Part shown: positions 25,903 to 34,616 of the stretch, in pieces
Layout: each line of letters begins with the position of its first letter
Position numbering within the stretch: the stretch's first letter is position 1
Assembly (NCBI GenBank): GCA_017436865.1
Contig: JAFSCH010000105.1
Location: 1-41,665 of the forward strand
From: Lachnospiraceae bacterium
GTDB lineage: Bacteria; Bacillota; Clostridia; Lachnospirales; Lachnospiraceae
Length of the DNA: 41,665 nt
Direction of reading: 5' to 3'
Position numbers and translations under genes: made by a program
Notes under the pieces: model-generated
What the model was told of the DNA's origin: nothing
What the model saw: the letters and a program-made list of their open reading frames with translations, nothing else
Database searches by the model: none

Positions 25903-25928
25903 GTTACTGCTCTCTCCGTTCCAGTAAC
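25903..25928. promoter_or_regulatory. Second inverted repeat upstream of gmd promoter
   Basis: Perfect 7-bp arms GTTACTG (25903-25909) and CAGTAAC (25922-25928) lie just upstream of the -35 box of the operon promoter, where an activator could bind. The rest of the 316-base gap 25769-26084 holds the two divergent promoters and nothing else that I recognise. Confidence 0.4.
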
Positions 25929-25984
25929 ATGCAAAAATCTATCCTATATTTGCTTCAGAAATAGTTTTTATCATCATCCCACTA

Positions 25985-26013
25985 TTGTCAATTAACATAA
26001 TTTTGATTATAAT
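25985..26013 (+). promoter_or_regulatory. Sigma-A promoter of the yuiD-like gene
   Basis: TTGTCA (25985-25990) and a perfect TATAAT (26008-26013) are spaced by 17 bases. The predicted start is near 26020, about 65 bases before the ATG at 26085. Confidence 0.8.
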
Positions 26014-26084
26014 ACATTATGTACAAATGCAATCCGCTATATTCTGATTGCTTATATACAAAATAACTAAAGCAGGTATTACTT

Positions 26085-26540
26085 ATGGAACAATTATCAT
26101 TATTATTTGGAAATCGAATTTTACTCTCAGCAGTTTCTGGCTGGCTGATGGCACAGGTTCTCAAAACTATTATTCATTTTTATTTCACTAAACAATTTGT
26201 TGCTGAACGTCTTGTCGGAAGTGGCGGCATGCCCAGTTGTCATTCCGCAACTGTATGCGGACTTTCTACTGCAACAGGTATGCAATTCGGTCTTGGCAGC
26301 TTCGAATTTGCAGTAGCCACAATTTTTGCCATTGTTGTTATGTATGATGCCATTGGCGTACGTCGCGAAGCTGGTAATCAAGCAAAAATCATCAACGAGA
26401 TGATGGAAATTTTCGAAAGCATGAATAAAGAATTATCAACGGAAGACAAATTAAAAGAGCTTGTCGGTCACACACCTCTACAAGTGCTTGTGGGAGCTAT
26501 TCTAGGAATTCTGATTGCTGTCATCACGATGTCTTTGTAA
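26085..26540 (+). CDS. Divergent PAP2 family membrane protein (DUF212, YuiD-like)
   Basis: A 151-residue membrane protein with about four hydrophobic segments. The family motifs are clear: GGMPSCHSATVCGLSTATG (about residues 46-64), in the position of the PAP2 phosphatase histidine region, and YDAIGVRREAGNQAKIINE (about 87-105). PAP2 relatives act on lipid phosphates, but the function of this divergent group is not established. It is the only complete plus-strand gene in the window and marks the border between the housekeeping genes and the polysaccharide operon. It has its own promoter and ends in a palindrome shared with rfbD. Confidence 0.92.
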   Translation: MEQLSLLFGNRILLSAVSGWLMAQVLKTIIHFYFTKQFVAERLVGSGGMPSCHSATVCGLSTATGMQFGLGSFEFAVATIFAIVVMYDAIGVRREAGNQAKIINEMMEIFESMNKELSTEDKLKELVGHTPLQVLVGAILGILIAVITMSL

Positions 26541-26549
26541 CTTTATACC

Positions 26550-26593
26550 AGAATATATAAAGGGGATTTTAACAAATCCCCTTTATATATTCT
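26550..26593. terminator. Shared palindrome between convergent genes
   Basis: Perfect 19-bp arms (26550-26568 and 26575-26593) with a six-base loop TTAACA. The loop holds the rfbD stop codon, and the right arm encodes the last residues of RfbD. It lies 10 bases after the yuiD-like stop. It probably ends or stabilises both transcripts, although no T run follows on either side. Confidence 0.65.
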
Positions 26594-27429
26594 GCAATCG
26601 CATCTTCCCACTGTGCAAACATGTGGTTCGTGGTCAATTTCAGCATATAATTCTCCAATATAGAATAGGATGGTCTTGGTGCCACCGTAGCTTTGGCATT
26701 TGCACTATATTCTTCTGAACTAATAGCTTCTACCATCGTATTCTTACCCGCGAGACGGAAAATCTCTTTTGTAAAGTCTGCCCAGTTAGTAGAACCTTCA
26801 CACGTTCCATGGAACAATCCATAATTATCTGTTGGTAATAAATATGCAATTGCTTTTGCAAGTTCAATTGCGCTTGTAGGCGAACCATACTGATCACAAA
26901 CAACTCGCACCTTATCATTTGTTTCTGAAAGACGCAACATCGTTTTCACAAAATTTTTGCCATCTCCATACAACCATGCAGTACGAATAATAAAATGCTC
27001 CTTTGCAAATTCCTTTACAAAATTCTCTCCAGCAAGCTTCGTCTTTCCATACATACTCTTTGGTCCTGTTGGATCAAATTCCAAATATGGAGATGTTGCA
27101 TCTCCACCAAAAACATAATCTGTTGATATATGAATCATCTTTGCCTGATTTTGTGTTGCTGCAATACTAAGATTTCTTGGTCCTATCGCATTAATCTTAT
27201 ATGCATTATCCACATCTGTTTCACAAGCATCTACATTTGTATGTGCTGCACAGTTGATGATAGCATAAGGTTTTACCTCTGCTACCATCTTTGTTACCGC
27301 ATCAATATTTGTTATATCAAGCTCTGCAACATCCGTATTCACACATTTGTATTCTGTACTATTTTCATAAATCTGATTAATCGCACGACCAAGCTGTCCA
27401 TTACAACCTGTCACAATAATTTTTTTCAT
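26569..27429 (-). CDS. rfbD: dTDP-4-dehydrorhamnose reductase (RmlD/RfbD family)
   Basis: A 286-residue SDR reductase of the last step of dTDP-L-rhamnose synthesis. TGCNGQLGRAI (7-17) binds the cofactor, NCAAHTNVDACE near 60-71 and STDYVFGG near 101-108 are family signatures, and the catalytic Y-x3-K is in YGKTKLAGE near 128-136. No rmlA, rmlB or rmlC is in the window, so the rest of the pathway must be elsewhere, or this copy reduces another sugar. It lies 21 bases downstream of leuA, an unusual partner. Its last codons form one arm of a palindrome. Confidence 0.9.
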   Translation of the reverse strand: MKKIIVTGCNGQLGRAINQIYENSTEYKCVNTDVAELDITNIDAVTKMVAEVKPYAIINCAAHTNVDACETDVDNAYKINAIGPRNLSIAATQNQAKMIHISTDYVFGGDATSPYLEFDPTGPKSMYGKTKLAGENFVKEFAKEHFIIRTAWLYGDGKNFVKTMLRLSETNDKVRVVCDQYGSPTSAIELAKAIAYLLPTDNYGLFHGTCEGSTNWADFTKEIFRLAGKNTMVEAISSEEYSANAKATVAPRPSYSILENYMLKLTTNHMFAQWEDAIAEYIKGIC

Positions 27430-27450
27430 AATCGAAAATCATACCTTTCT

Positions 27451-29130
27451 CTATCTTTTACCAATTCCTAAACGATTTACCGCAGAAAAAATAGCTCTAA
27501 CCGAGGCTCTTGTAATATTAGAACTTACACCTACACCATAAGTAACGGTTCCTTCCTCCACATCCAGCATATGAATATATGCTGCCGCCTGTGAATTTGC
27601 ACCGCTTTGTAACGCATGCTCTTCATAATCAAGTACTCTAATTTTAACTCCAAGCCTTTCCTGAAGCCCTCTTTGAACCGCGTCAATAGGACCATTTCCC
27701 TTGGCTGAAAAACTCTTTTCCACACCATGATCTGTATAAACCACTTCTACTGCTGTATCAAATTGTGACACAGTCTCTCCTGACAAGTCCTCTACACGAA
27801 GCTTTTTGAAATGAATTGGTTCCTTACGTTCCAAATAGTTCTCTTTGAACTTCTCCATAATCTGTTCTGGTGACACCTCTCCCTGTGTCTCAGAAAGTTT
27901 CTGAATAATATTAGCAAATTCCTTATGCATACCCTTAGGAAGCTTAAATCCAAAGTAAGTATCCATAATAAAGGCAACTCCACCCTTTCCAGACTGAGAA
28001 TTAATACGAACAATCGGTTCATACTCACGCCCAATGTCAGCCGGATCAATCGGAAGATACGGAACCTCCCAATATGGATTGTTTCTCTCTCTCATAGCAG
28101 AAACACCTTTATTAATAGCATCCTGATGTGAACCCGAGAATGCAGTAAATACCAATTTTCCTGCATAAGGATGTCTTGGATGAATCGGCATCTTCACACA
28201 TCTCTCATAGATTTCAATAATATCATTTACTCTTTCGATCTTTAGTTCCGGATCAATTCCTTGTGAAAACATATTATATGCAATATTTAAAATATCAACA
28301 TTACCGGTTCTCTCACCGTTTCCAAACAAAGTACCCTCAACTCTGTCAGCACCTGCAAGCATAGCAAGTTCTGCAGCCGCAACACCAGTACCTCTGTCAT
28401 TATGCGGATGAATACTTAATATAATACTTTCCCTATTCTTAAAATGTTTATTCATCCATTCAATCTGATCTGCATAAACATTTGGTGTATTCATTTCTAC
28501 GGTAGAAGGCAAATTGATGATAATTGGATTTTCCTTAGTTGCCCCCCATGTTTCCTGAACTGCTGTACAAATATCCAACGCGAAATCAAGCTCGGTTCCG
28601 GTAAAACTTTCCGGTGAATATTCTAAAATAATCTTACCAGGAAACTTTGCAGCTCTTTCCTTAACCATATTAGTTCCCTTAATCGCAATATCAATAATCT
28701 GTTCTCTATCCATATGAAAAACAACATCTCTCTGTAAAGTAGATGTAGAATTATAAATATGTACTACTGCCTGCTTGCAGCCTTCAATCGCCTCAAACGT
28801 TCTATCAATCAACTCTTCTCTACACTGAGTTAACACCTGAACACAAACATCATCAGGTATCATCTTGCGTTCAATCAACTGACGAAGAAAATCAAACTCA
28901 ATCTGACTCGCTGCCGGGAAACCAATTTCAATCTCCTTGAACCCCATATTTATAAGAAACTGGAAAAATTCAATCTTTTCATCTACTACCATCGGATCAA
29001 TCAGTGCCTGATTACCATCTCTCAAATCAACGCTACACCAGATAGGCGCTTTTTCAATCTCCTTATTTGGCCATTCTCTTTCCGGATAATTTACTACCGG
29101 ATTTCTATGATATCTTCTATAATTCAACAT
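27451..29130 (-). CDS. leuA: 2-isopropylmalate synthase
   Basis: About 559 residues, the first committed enzyme of leucine synthesis, which condenses acetyl-CoA with 2-oxoisovalerate. APIWCSVDLRDGNQALIDPM holds the metal-binding R-D pair near residues 28-47, SIHPHNDRGTGVAAAELAM near 237 supplies the two metal histidines, and the C-terminal region (about 430-559) is the leucine-binding LeuA dimer domain. It is the long LeuA type. I chose the ATG at 29130 (MLNYRRYHRN) because GGCGGAG lies 5 bases upstream. An earlier in-frame ATG would place that binding site inside the gene. A terminator hairpin lies directly upstream, and I see no leader peptide or T-box. Confidence 0.95.
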   Translation of the reverse strand: MLNYRRYHRNPVVNYPEREWPNKEIEKAPIWCSVDLRDGNQALIDPMVVDEKIEFFQFLINMGFKEIEIGFPAASQIEFDFLRQLIERKMIPDDVCVQVLTQCREELIDRTFEAIEGCKQAVVHIYNSTSTLQRDVVFHMDREQIIDIAIKGTNMVKERAAKFPGKIILEYSPESFTGTELDFALDICTAVQETWGATKENPIIINLPSTVEMNTPNVYADQIEWMNKHFKNRESIILSIHPHNDRGTGVAAAELAMLAGADRVEGTLFGNGERTGNVDILNIAYNMFSQGIDPELKIERVNDIIEIYERCVKMPIHPRHPYAGKLVFTAFSGSHQDAINKGVSAMRERNNPYWEVPYLPIDPADIGREYEPIVRINSQSGKGGVAFIMDTYFGFKLPKGMHKEFANIIQKLSETQGEVSPEQIMEKFKENYLERKEPIHFKKLRVEDLSGETVSQFDTAVEVVYTDHGVEKSFSAKGNGPIDAVQRGLQERLGVKIRVLDYEEHALQSGANSQAAAYIHMLDVEEGTVTYGVGVSSNITRASVRAIFSAVNRLGIGKR

Positions 29131-29150
29131 ATTCTCTCCGCCTTTCATAG

Positions 29151-29175
29151 AAAAAGCCCGAATTGAATTCGGGCT
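29151..29175 (-). terminator. Rho-independent terminator between ptsH and leuA
   Basis: AGCCCGAA (29155-29162) and TTCGGGCT (29168-29175) form a perfect stem with a five-base loop. On the minus strand it is followed by a T run. It ends 12 bases past the HPr stop codon and about 8 bases before the leuA ribosome binding site, so leuA must depend on readthrough or on a promoter inside ptsH. Confidence 0.85.
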
Positions 29176-29187
29176 GATTCTTTCCCT

Positions 29188-29451
29188 TTATTCGCCTAGA
29201 CCTTCTTCAATCGCCTTTACAATCGCTTCCAAAGCTTCTTTTTCATCCGCTCCGTCACAAAAGATTTCAATTTCATCACCACACTTTACACACGCTCCAA
29301 GCACACTTAAAACGCTCTTTGCATTAGCAGTGCTTTCACGAAATGTAAAAGTAATCAACGAACTATATTGCATCGCTTCCTTACACAAATTTCCTGCCGG
29401 TCGCAGATGCAAGCCCGTCGGATTCTTAATAACTACTTTTTGGCTTACCAT
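29188..29451 (-). CDS. ptsH: Phosphocarrier protein HPr
   Basis: An 87-residue protein of the phosphotransferase system. The phosphorylated histidine is H15 in GLHLRPAG. The regulatory serine, target of HPr kinase, is S46 in NAKSVLSV, matching the standard positions exactly. The L after H15 (usually A) is a minor deviation. A strong GGAGGG lies 6 bases before the ATG. It is followed by a terminator. Its position between glmM and leuA is unusual, and ptsI is not nearby. It could be the main HPr or a second regulatory copy. Confidence 0.93.
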   Translation of the reverse strand: MVSQKVVIKNPTGLHLRPAGNLCKEAMQYSSLITFTFRESTANAKSVLSVLGACVKCGDEIEIFCDGADEKEALEAIVKAIEEGLGE

Positions 29452-29540
29452 ATCTTCCCTCCAAATATCCAGTACCTATTCAATTCCTCCATAGTATAAC
29501 AGCAATCCTATCTAAAATTGCTACACAAACGAATTTCTAA

Positions 29541-30890
29541 TTACAACATTACATTCTGTATTAATTCAGCAAGTGCCTTTGCTTCCTGCTCAATCATCGC
29601 CTGATCTTTTCCTTCAATCATAACTCTGACTAATGGCTCTGTTCCTGATGGTCGAATCAACACTCTTCCTTCCCCTGCAAACTTAGCAGTTGTCTTTTCA
29701 ATCGCTTCTGCAATCTCAGAATATTCCATATAGCTTTCTTTTTTGTGATTAGGAACCTTTGCTCCTACCAAAGCTTGTGGAAGTACAGTCATTATTTTTG
29801 CAAGCTCTGATAACGGTTTTCCTGTTTCAACCATTACTTGTAACAGATGAAGTGCACTAAGCAATCCATCTCCTGTTGTATTCTCATCCAAGAATATAAT
29901 ATGTCCTGACTGTTCTCCTCCTAAATTTGCTCCAATTTCCTGCATTCTTTCCAAGACATAGCGGTCACCAACCTTTGTCTGTTCAATATGAACACCATTT
30001 TCCTTACCCATAAGGAAAAATCCAAGATTACTCATAACCGTTGCCACGATAGTATTGTCTTTTAACTTGCCCTGTGATTTCATATGGTTACCAACAATCG
30101 CCATAATCTCATCACCGTCTACCTGCTTACCATTTTCATCCACTGCAAGAAGTCTGTCTGCATCACCATCAAAAGCCAAACCAACCTGTGCGTGTTCAAA
30201 CACTACTCTTGCTTGAAGTTCTTCCATATGAGTAGAACCACAATTTGCATTAATATTTGTTCCATCTGGATTGTTATGAATAGCAACAATCTCCGCTCCA
30301 AGCTCTTTCAATGTTTCTACCGATGTGTAATAAGATGCACCTTCCGCGCAATCTACTACTATCTTCATGCCTCTTAAATCTACAGGAACCGATTTTACCG
30401 CATGATTGATATACTCTTCTCTTGCATCGGTACGATATTTAATTTTACCAACACTTGGCCCTGTAGGGAACTGTACATCTTTCATGCCATTCTTGATCAG
30501 TGCATCTATTTCATCCTCTAACGCATCCGGTAACTTAAATCCATTTCCATCAAAAAACTTAATGCCATTAAACTCTACCGGATTATGCGATGCCGAAATA
30601 ACAACACCTGCATCCACACGATATTTTCTTGTCAGATATGCAATTGCCGGAGTTGGAATAATTCCAACATAGACAACATTCGCTCCAACAGAACAAGCTC
30701 CTGCCATTAATGCATTCGCCAACATATCACCAGAAATTCGAGTATCACAACCTACCATTATTGTTGGCTTATGCTCTTTCTCTTTCGATAACACATATGC
30801 TCCCGCCTGACCAAGTTGCATAGCCAGTAACGGTGTTAATTCATCATTTGCTACACCTCTTACACCATCTGTTCCAAATAATCTAGCCAT
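29541..30890 (-). CDS. glmM: Phosphoglucosamine mutase GlmM
   Basis: A 449-residue enzyme that converts glucosamine-6-phosphate to glucosamine-1-phosphate, a precursor of UDP-GlcNAc for peptidoglycan and for the pse pathway. The active-site phosphoserine is S101 in SASHNP, the metal loop DGDADR lies near 240-245, and the sugar-phosphate loop RPSGTEPLVRVM near 414-425. The length is normal. It sits in the conserved order cdaA-cdaR-glmM, in which GlmM can bind and restrain the cyclase CdaA in other Firmicutes. Confidence 0.97.
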   Translation of the reverse strand: MARLFGTDGVRGVANDELTPLLAMQLGQAGAYVLSKEKEHKPTIMVGCDTRISGDMLANALMAGACSVGANVVYVGIIPTPAIAYLTRKYRVDAGVVISASHNPVEFNGIKFFDGNGFKLPDALEDEIDALIKNGMKDVQFPTGPSVGKIKYRTDAREEYINHAVKSVPVDLRGMKIVVDCAEGASYYTSVETLKELGAEIVAIHNNPDGTNINANCGSTHMEELQARVVFEHAQVGLAFDGDADRLLAVDENGKQVDGDEIMAIVGNHMKSQGKLKDNTIVATVMSNLGFFLMGKENGVHIEQTKVGDRYVLERMQEIGANLGGEQSGHIIFLDENTTGDGLLSALHLLQVMVETGKPLSELAKIMTVLPQALVGAKVPNHKKESYMEYSEIAEAIEKTTAKFAGEGRVLIRPSGTEPLVRVMIEGKDQAMIEQEAKALAELIQNVML

Positions 30891-30927
30891 ATTACTCCTC
30901 CTAAAATCTGTCTAAATATAGTAACAC

Positions 30928-32250
30928 TTATTCTATTACTTCATTTTTCGTACTTTCTTCTGTTTCTTTATTCTGATCCACCAATACAACTGTCAGACTG
31001 TATGGTGCTTTCAAAATAACTCCCTCCGAAAGATTAAACGTAATCTCACCCACATAACTTCCTGCTGTCCATTCTGTGATACCCTGCGTTTCAGCAATAT
31101 TTTGCATATCCACAACACCAATCACATCATTTTCTTTAATCTTTCGAATATCATCTTCCACACCACTTACAGATATTGTGTAATCCTTAATCTCTTTATT
31201 CTCAAATTCACGAATATACACCTCATAACCATCCGGTGCATTTCCTACCGCAAAATTTTTAACCGGTATGTCATATTCTTTTGTAACCAACGGTTCAATT
31301 CCTACAGTTACACTCACATTACCATCAAAACTAGTCTCTGCTAACTGCACACCATTCGGCAAATATTTGCGAATATTGACCACCGTTGTCATATCATCAC
31401 TCAATCCATCCACTGTTAATGCTGCATCTGCCACATTTATCTCTGACACACTATCAAGTACATTCTTTCGTCCAGCAATCTTTACTTTTTCCGGAACCTT
31501 AGTAATCTGATGTCTTACCACATATCCCTCTTTCGGTTTACCTTGTACCGCAAACTTCAATGGTACTTCCTTGGTTCCTAAAATCGTAACTGCAACATTT
31601 ATCGTCGAAATGTTCGTTTTTATAGAATTGCTCTCTATCTCCTCTCCTTCTGCATTACAGAACTTTAATTCCACGCTCGAAGTAATATCCGTCGCATATC
31701 CGGAAATATTTGCAACAGCCTCTACTCTATCAATCTGTTCAACTAAGGACTCCGGTCCTGACAAACGTACAACATTCTGACTCGGTGTTACTGTTCCTAC
31801 AATATACCCTTCCGCCGGTGCCCCTGCCGTTGAAGTATTAATCATCTTCTGTACCTGTTTCATGTCCTCAATCGACAACTTCATATTATCTACGGAAGCC
31901 GAAAACTCTAACTCTGTGTTATTTTTAAGACTGGACACTTTTATAGTAACCGTATTCATAAAAGTCAACTCGGATAAGTCTGCCACCGCCTTAATATCTT
32001 CTTTATTAATATAACTTATGATAGATTTCTTACCTGTGACCTTGACATTAATTGCATCTGTTCCTTCCAACACCTCGTAAACCTTGCCTTCATCAGCAAT
32101 TTTGTCTTCATTAATAATCTCTACCGGAACATTATAAAAAGTTTTTTCGCCTATAGGATCCGTAATATTATTTACTACAAACCACAATCCTATCGAAAAG
32201 ATAAGAGCTAGCATCTTCAATCCAAGATTATGTGTCAGCTTATTTTTCAT
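30928..32250 (-). CDS. cdaR: CdaA regulator CdaR (YbbR-domain protein)
   Basis: A 440-residue protein with one N-terminal membrane anchor (about residues 10-27, LKMLALIFSIGLWFVVN) and four extracytoplasmic YbbR repeats covering about 40-425. A short acidic tail follows. CdaR binds the diadenylate cyclase CdaA and changes its activity. Its start lies within the last codons of cdaA (11-base overlap), consistent with equal production. Confidence 0.95.
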   Translation of the reverse strand: MKNKLTHNLGLKMLALIFSIGLWFVVNNITDPIGEKTFYNVPVEIINEDKIADEGKVYEVLEGTDAINVKVTGKKSIISYINKEDIKAVADLSELTFMNTVTIKVSSLKNNTELEFSASVDNMKLSIEDMKQVQKMINTSTAGAPAEGYIVGTVTPSQNVVRLSGPESLVEQIDRVEAVANISGYATDITSSVELKFCNAEGEEIESNSIKTNISTINVAVTILGTKEVPLKFAVQGKPKEGYVVRHQITKVPEKVKIAGRKNVLDSVSEINVADAALTVDGLSDDMTTVVNIRKYLPNGVQLAETSFDGNVSVTVGIEPLVTKEYDIPVKNFAVGNAPDGYEVYIREFENKEIKDYTISVSGVEDDIRKIKENDVIGVVDMQNIAETQGITEWTAGSYVGEITFNLSEGVILKAPYSLTVVLVDQNKETEESTKNEVIE

Positions 32251-33112
32251 CTCTAGCCCTTCCTTTCCATAATCTATGCTTCTTCTCTTCTATTTCTTTA
32301 TTCTGCACTATCTGCAATTTTTCTTTTAGTGCATTTGAATCTAGATTACGATACAATTTACCTTCATATGTAACACTTACCTGTCCTGTTTCCTCGGAAA
32401 CAATAATTGTCAAAGCATCTGTAACTTCTGAAATACCAATACCTGCTCTGTGTCTAGTTCCCAAATCCTTACTAATACCCAAATTATCAGAAAGTGGAAG
32501 ATAACAAGTTGCCGATACAATTCTATTTCCACGTATAATAACCGCACCATCATGCAACGGAGTGTTATGTTCAAAAATATTAATCAAAAGCTGGCTTGAA
32601 ACAATACCATCCACCTCAATTCCAGTTCTCTCATAATCCGAAAGGGTCACCTGTTGCTCAATTACCATGAGCGCTCCTGTTTTAACCTTACCCATTTCAA
32701 AGCTTGCCTTCACAATATCATTTACCGTTTTATCCGAGAAACGTTCAAATACCGTTTTCTCAAAAGGGAAAATATTAGAAATGAAATTTTTTCTTCCTAT
32801 TTCCTCTAACGCACGCCTTAATTCAGGCTGTAATATTACTACTAACCCAATCACTGCAATACTAATAACATTTTCTACAATCCATAGTATCGTATTCATC
32901 TGAAAAATAAGCGCGAAGAAAATAAACACAGAAATAATCAGAATACCTTTCATAAGAACCCACGCTTTGGTATTCTTAATCCATGTCATAATATGGTACA
33001 CTAAAAAGGATATAATGAGTATCTCCACTATATCCTCCCACCTCACGCTTAACCTGTGCCAAGAAAGAGTTGAAATATATTTATTTACAAAGTTAAAAAT
33101 CTGTTCTCCCAT
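32240..33112 (-). CDS. cdaA: Diadenylate cyclase CdaA
   Basis: A 290-residue membrane-bound enzyme that makes c-di-AMP from two ATP. Three N-terminal membrane helices (about 27-45, 52-72, 76-95) precede the DAC domain. The catalytic motifs are DGA (188-190, in HDGAVIIRGN) and RHR (220-222, in GTRHRAGIG). It starts a conserved cdaA-cdaR-glmM block. c-di-AMP controls potassium and osmolyte balance and cell-wall integrity in Firmicutes. Two unknown membrane-protein genes lie immediately upstream in the same direction. Confidence 0.97.
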   Translation of the reverse strand: MGEQIFNFVNKYISTLSWHRLSVRWEDIVEILIISFLVYHIMTWIKNTKAWVLMKGILIISVFIFFALIFQMNTILWIVENVISIAVIGLVVILQPELRRALEEIGRKNFISNIFPFEKTVFERFSDKTVNDIVKASFEMGKVKTGALMVIEQQVTLSDYERTGIEVDGIVSSQLLINIFEHNTPLHDGAVIIRGNRIVSATCYLPLSDNLGISKDLGTRHRAGIGISEVTDALTIIVSEETGQVSVTYEGKLYRNLDSNALKEKLQIVQNKEIEEKKHRLWKGRARDEK

Positions 33113-33133
33113 CTTCTACTATTCCAGTCATTT

Positions 33134-34114
33134 TTATTTTAACGTTCTCTTTGTTTCCGAATTTCTCTGCGGATGATTTACCGCTTTATCCGGAACACGT
33201 ATTGTCTTTACCCTCTTCTCAGGCGTCGCAACCGTATTCTTTGGCACTGCTTTTACATAATAATAATATTCATCATCTTCAAACTGCACCATTTCTGTAC
33301 GAGAGTAATCTACGTTAAATACAAAGAATTCCAATACTTTAACCAGCAATGCTGATATAACACTTCCAATAATTAGTCCTACTATAGAAACATTTGTATT
33401 GAACATTAAATCCCCAAACAACAAAAGCAATATATTCACTAACGTTCCTGTTATAATCGCAATTGTCCAAGCATAATCTATACTAAGTCTTCTAATAAAA
33501 TATACTATAACAATTGTAGCAGCAAACGCTACCAAAACAACAAGCATTGTCTTATTACCCAACACACCATCTATAATATAACGAAACTTTTCTACTGCCC
33601 CTTCTGTATCAAATGCATTCAGTGCAGAAGCACTCTCATTCATATACCCAATGACATAATAAACGATAACGCCACAAGCTACTGAAACAGCCGACACCGG
33701 TGTTCCTATCAACCCCATAGCAATCGGAACCACATACGGAATTTTAAAAACAAAAAATAACGGAGTTAATAATACCACCACCGCATCTTTTGGTGAAAAA
33801 CGAAAGTACAAAATGAACATAAGCAAAAAAACTGCCAAGGCAACAACTGCACATTCCAGTGAAAAAGCATACAAATGCACTAAAGCAACAGCCGCCGCTA
33901 AAACCACCGTCAGATTTAAAGGCAAAAAAGAGCAAAACAACGCTAGAACCAAAACAATTGCTATGTTATTCAAAGCGCCCATATATCCTATTACTTGATT
34001 AATCATAGTAAAGGCCATAAATGCCAATACAAATTTTAATACCGGTGTAATATACACCTCATATTTTCCATAAAATCTTTTCAGTTGCTCTCTTAGCACC
34101 AGTAATTTAGTCAT
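33134..34114 (-). CDS. Polytopic membrane protein of unknown function
   Basis: A 326-residue protein with about eight or nine hydrophobic helices, a long loop near residues 160-185, and a hydrophilic C-terminal tail (about 270-326) rich in acidic and tyrosine residues (FEDDEYYYYVK) and then basic residues. I do not recognise the family. It lies 21 bases upstream of cdaA and 35 bases downstream of another small membrane protein, so it may be co-transcribed with the c-di-AMP genes. A role as a transporter or as a partner of CdaA is only a suggestion from position. Confidence 0.85.
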   Translation of the reverse strand: MTKLLVLREQLKRFYGKYEVYITPVLKFVLAFMAFTMINQVIGYMGALNNIAIVLVLALFCSFLPLNLTVVLAAAVALVHLYAFSLECAVVALAVFLLMFILYFRFSPKDAVVVLLTPLFFVFKIPYVVPIAMGLIGTPVSAVSVACGVIVYYVIGYMNESASALNAFDTEGAVEKFRYIIDGVLGNKTMLVVLVAFAATIVIVYFIRRLSIDYAWTIAIITGTLVNILLLLFGDLMFNTNVSIVGLIIGSVISALLVKVLEFFVFNVDYSRTEMVQFEDDEYYYYVKAVPKNTVATPEKRVKTIRVPDKAVNHPQRNSETKRTLK

Positions 34115-34149
34115 AACCTATCCTCTCACAACTCTATTTTCTGTCTATT

Positions 34150-34548
34150 TTATTTTTTACCCTCTTTATCATAGAGATACGCAAGTTTTTTCAAATTATT
34201 GTAATACATCTTCAAACTTCTCTTTGCCTTTGCATAGCGGCGTGTAAAAACCAAATAGGATATCAAAGCATATACTACTGTAAATCCAATATAATTTAAC
34301 AGTATATTCCTTCCTAAATCCAATAAATCCATTTTGTAAATTCCAGTCATCAGTACTTCAAAATCATAAAACACAAATAAGGCAAAACAAATAGCAAACG
34401 CAATCGTCGCATTAACAATCGACTTAATCACTTGCAGGCTGATATAATCACCCCTAAAGTAACTGCCGATAGCAACGTTGCGTTTCCCTTCATTTGCCTC
34501 ATAAGATGCCATTTTGGTCATTAATTTTATACGTTCTTCGTTTAACAT
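34150..34548 (-). CDS. Small two-helix membrane protein of unknown function
   Basis: A 132-residue protein with a hydrophilic N-terminus (about 1-40), two membrane helices (about 42-62 and 84-104) and a basic C-terminal tail with YAKAKRSLKMYYNNLKKL, which could form a coiled or membrane-surface helix. I do not recognise it. GGGAAAG lies before the ATG. It takes the place where flgM follows yvyF in Bacillus, but it has no FlgM features. Confidence 0.8.
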   Translation of the reverse strand: MLNEERIKLMTKMASYEANEGKRNVAIGSYFRGDYISLQVIKSIVNATIAFAICFALFVFYDFEVLMTGIYKMDLLDLGRNILLNYIGFTVVYALISYLVFTRRYAKAKRSLKMYYNNLKKLAYLYDKEGKK

Positions 34549-34616
34549 TTTCTTTCCCTTTATGCATATACTTTAATACAGCACCGTAGCCTTCCCTATC
34601 GCTGTCAGATAAATGT

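Noticed and set aside
25980-25995. A Spo0A box near the divergent promoter (TTGTCAAT)
   Set aside because: It differs from TGTCGAA/TGTCAAA in a key base and is explained by the -35 box of the yuiD-like promoter.
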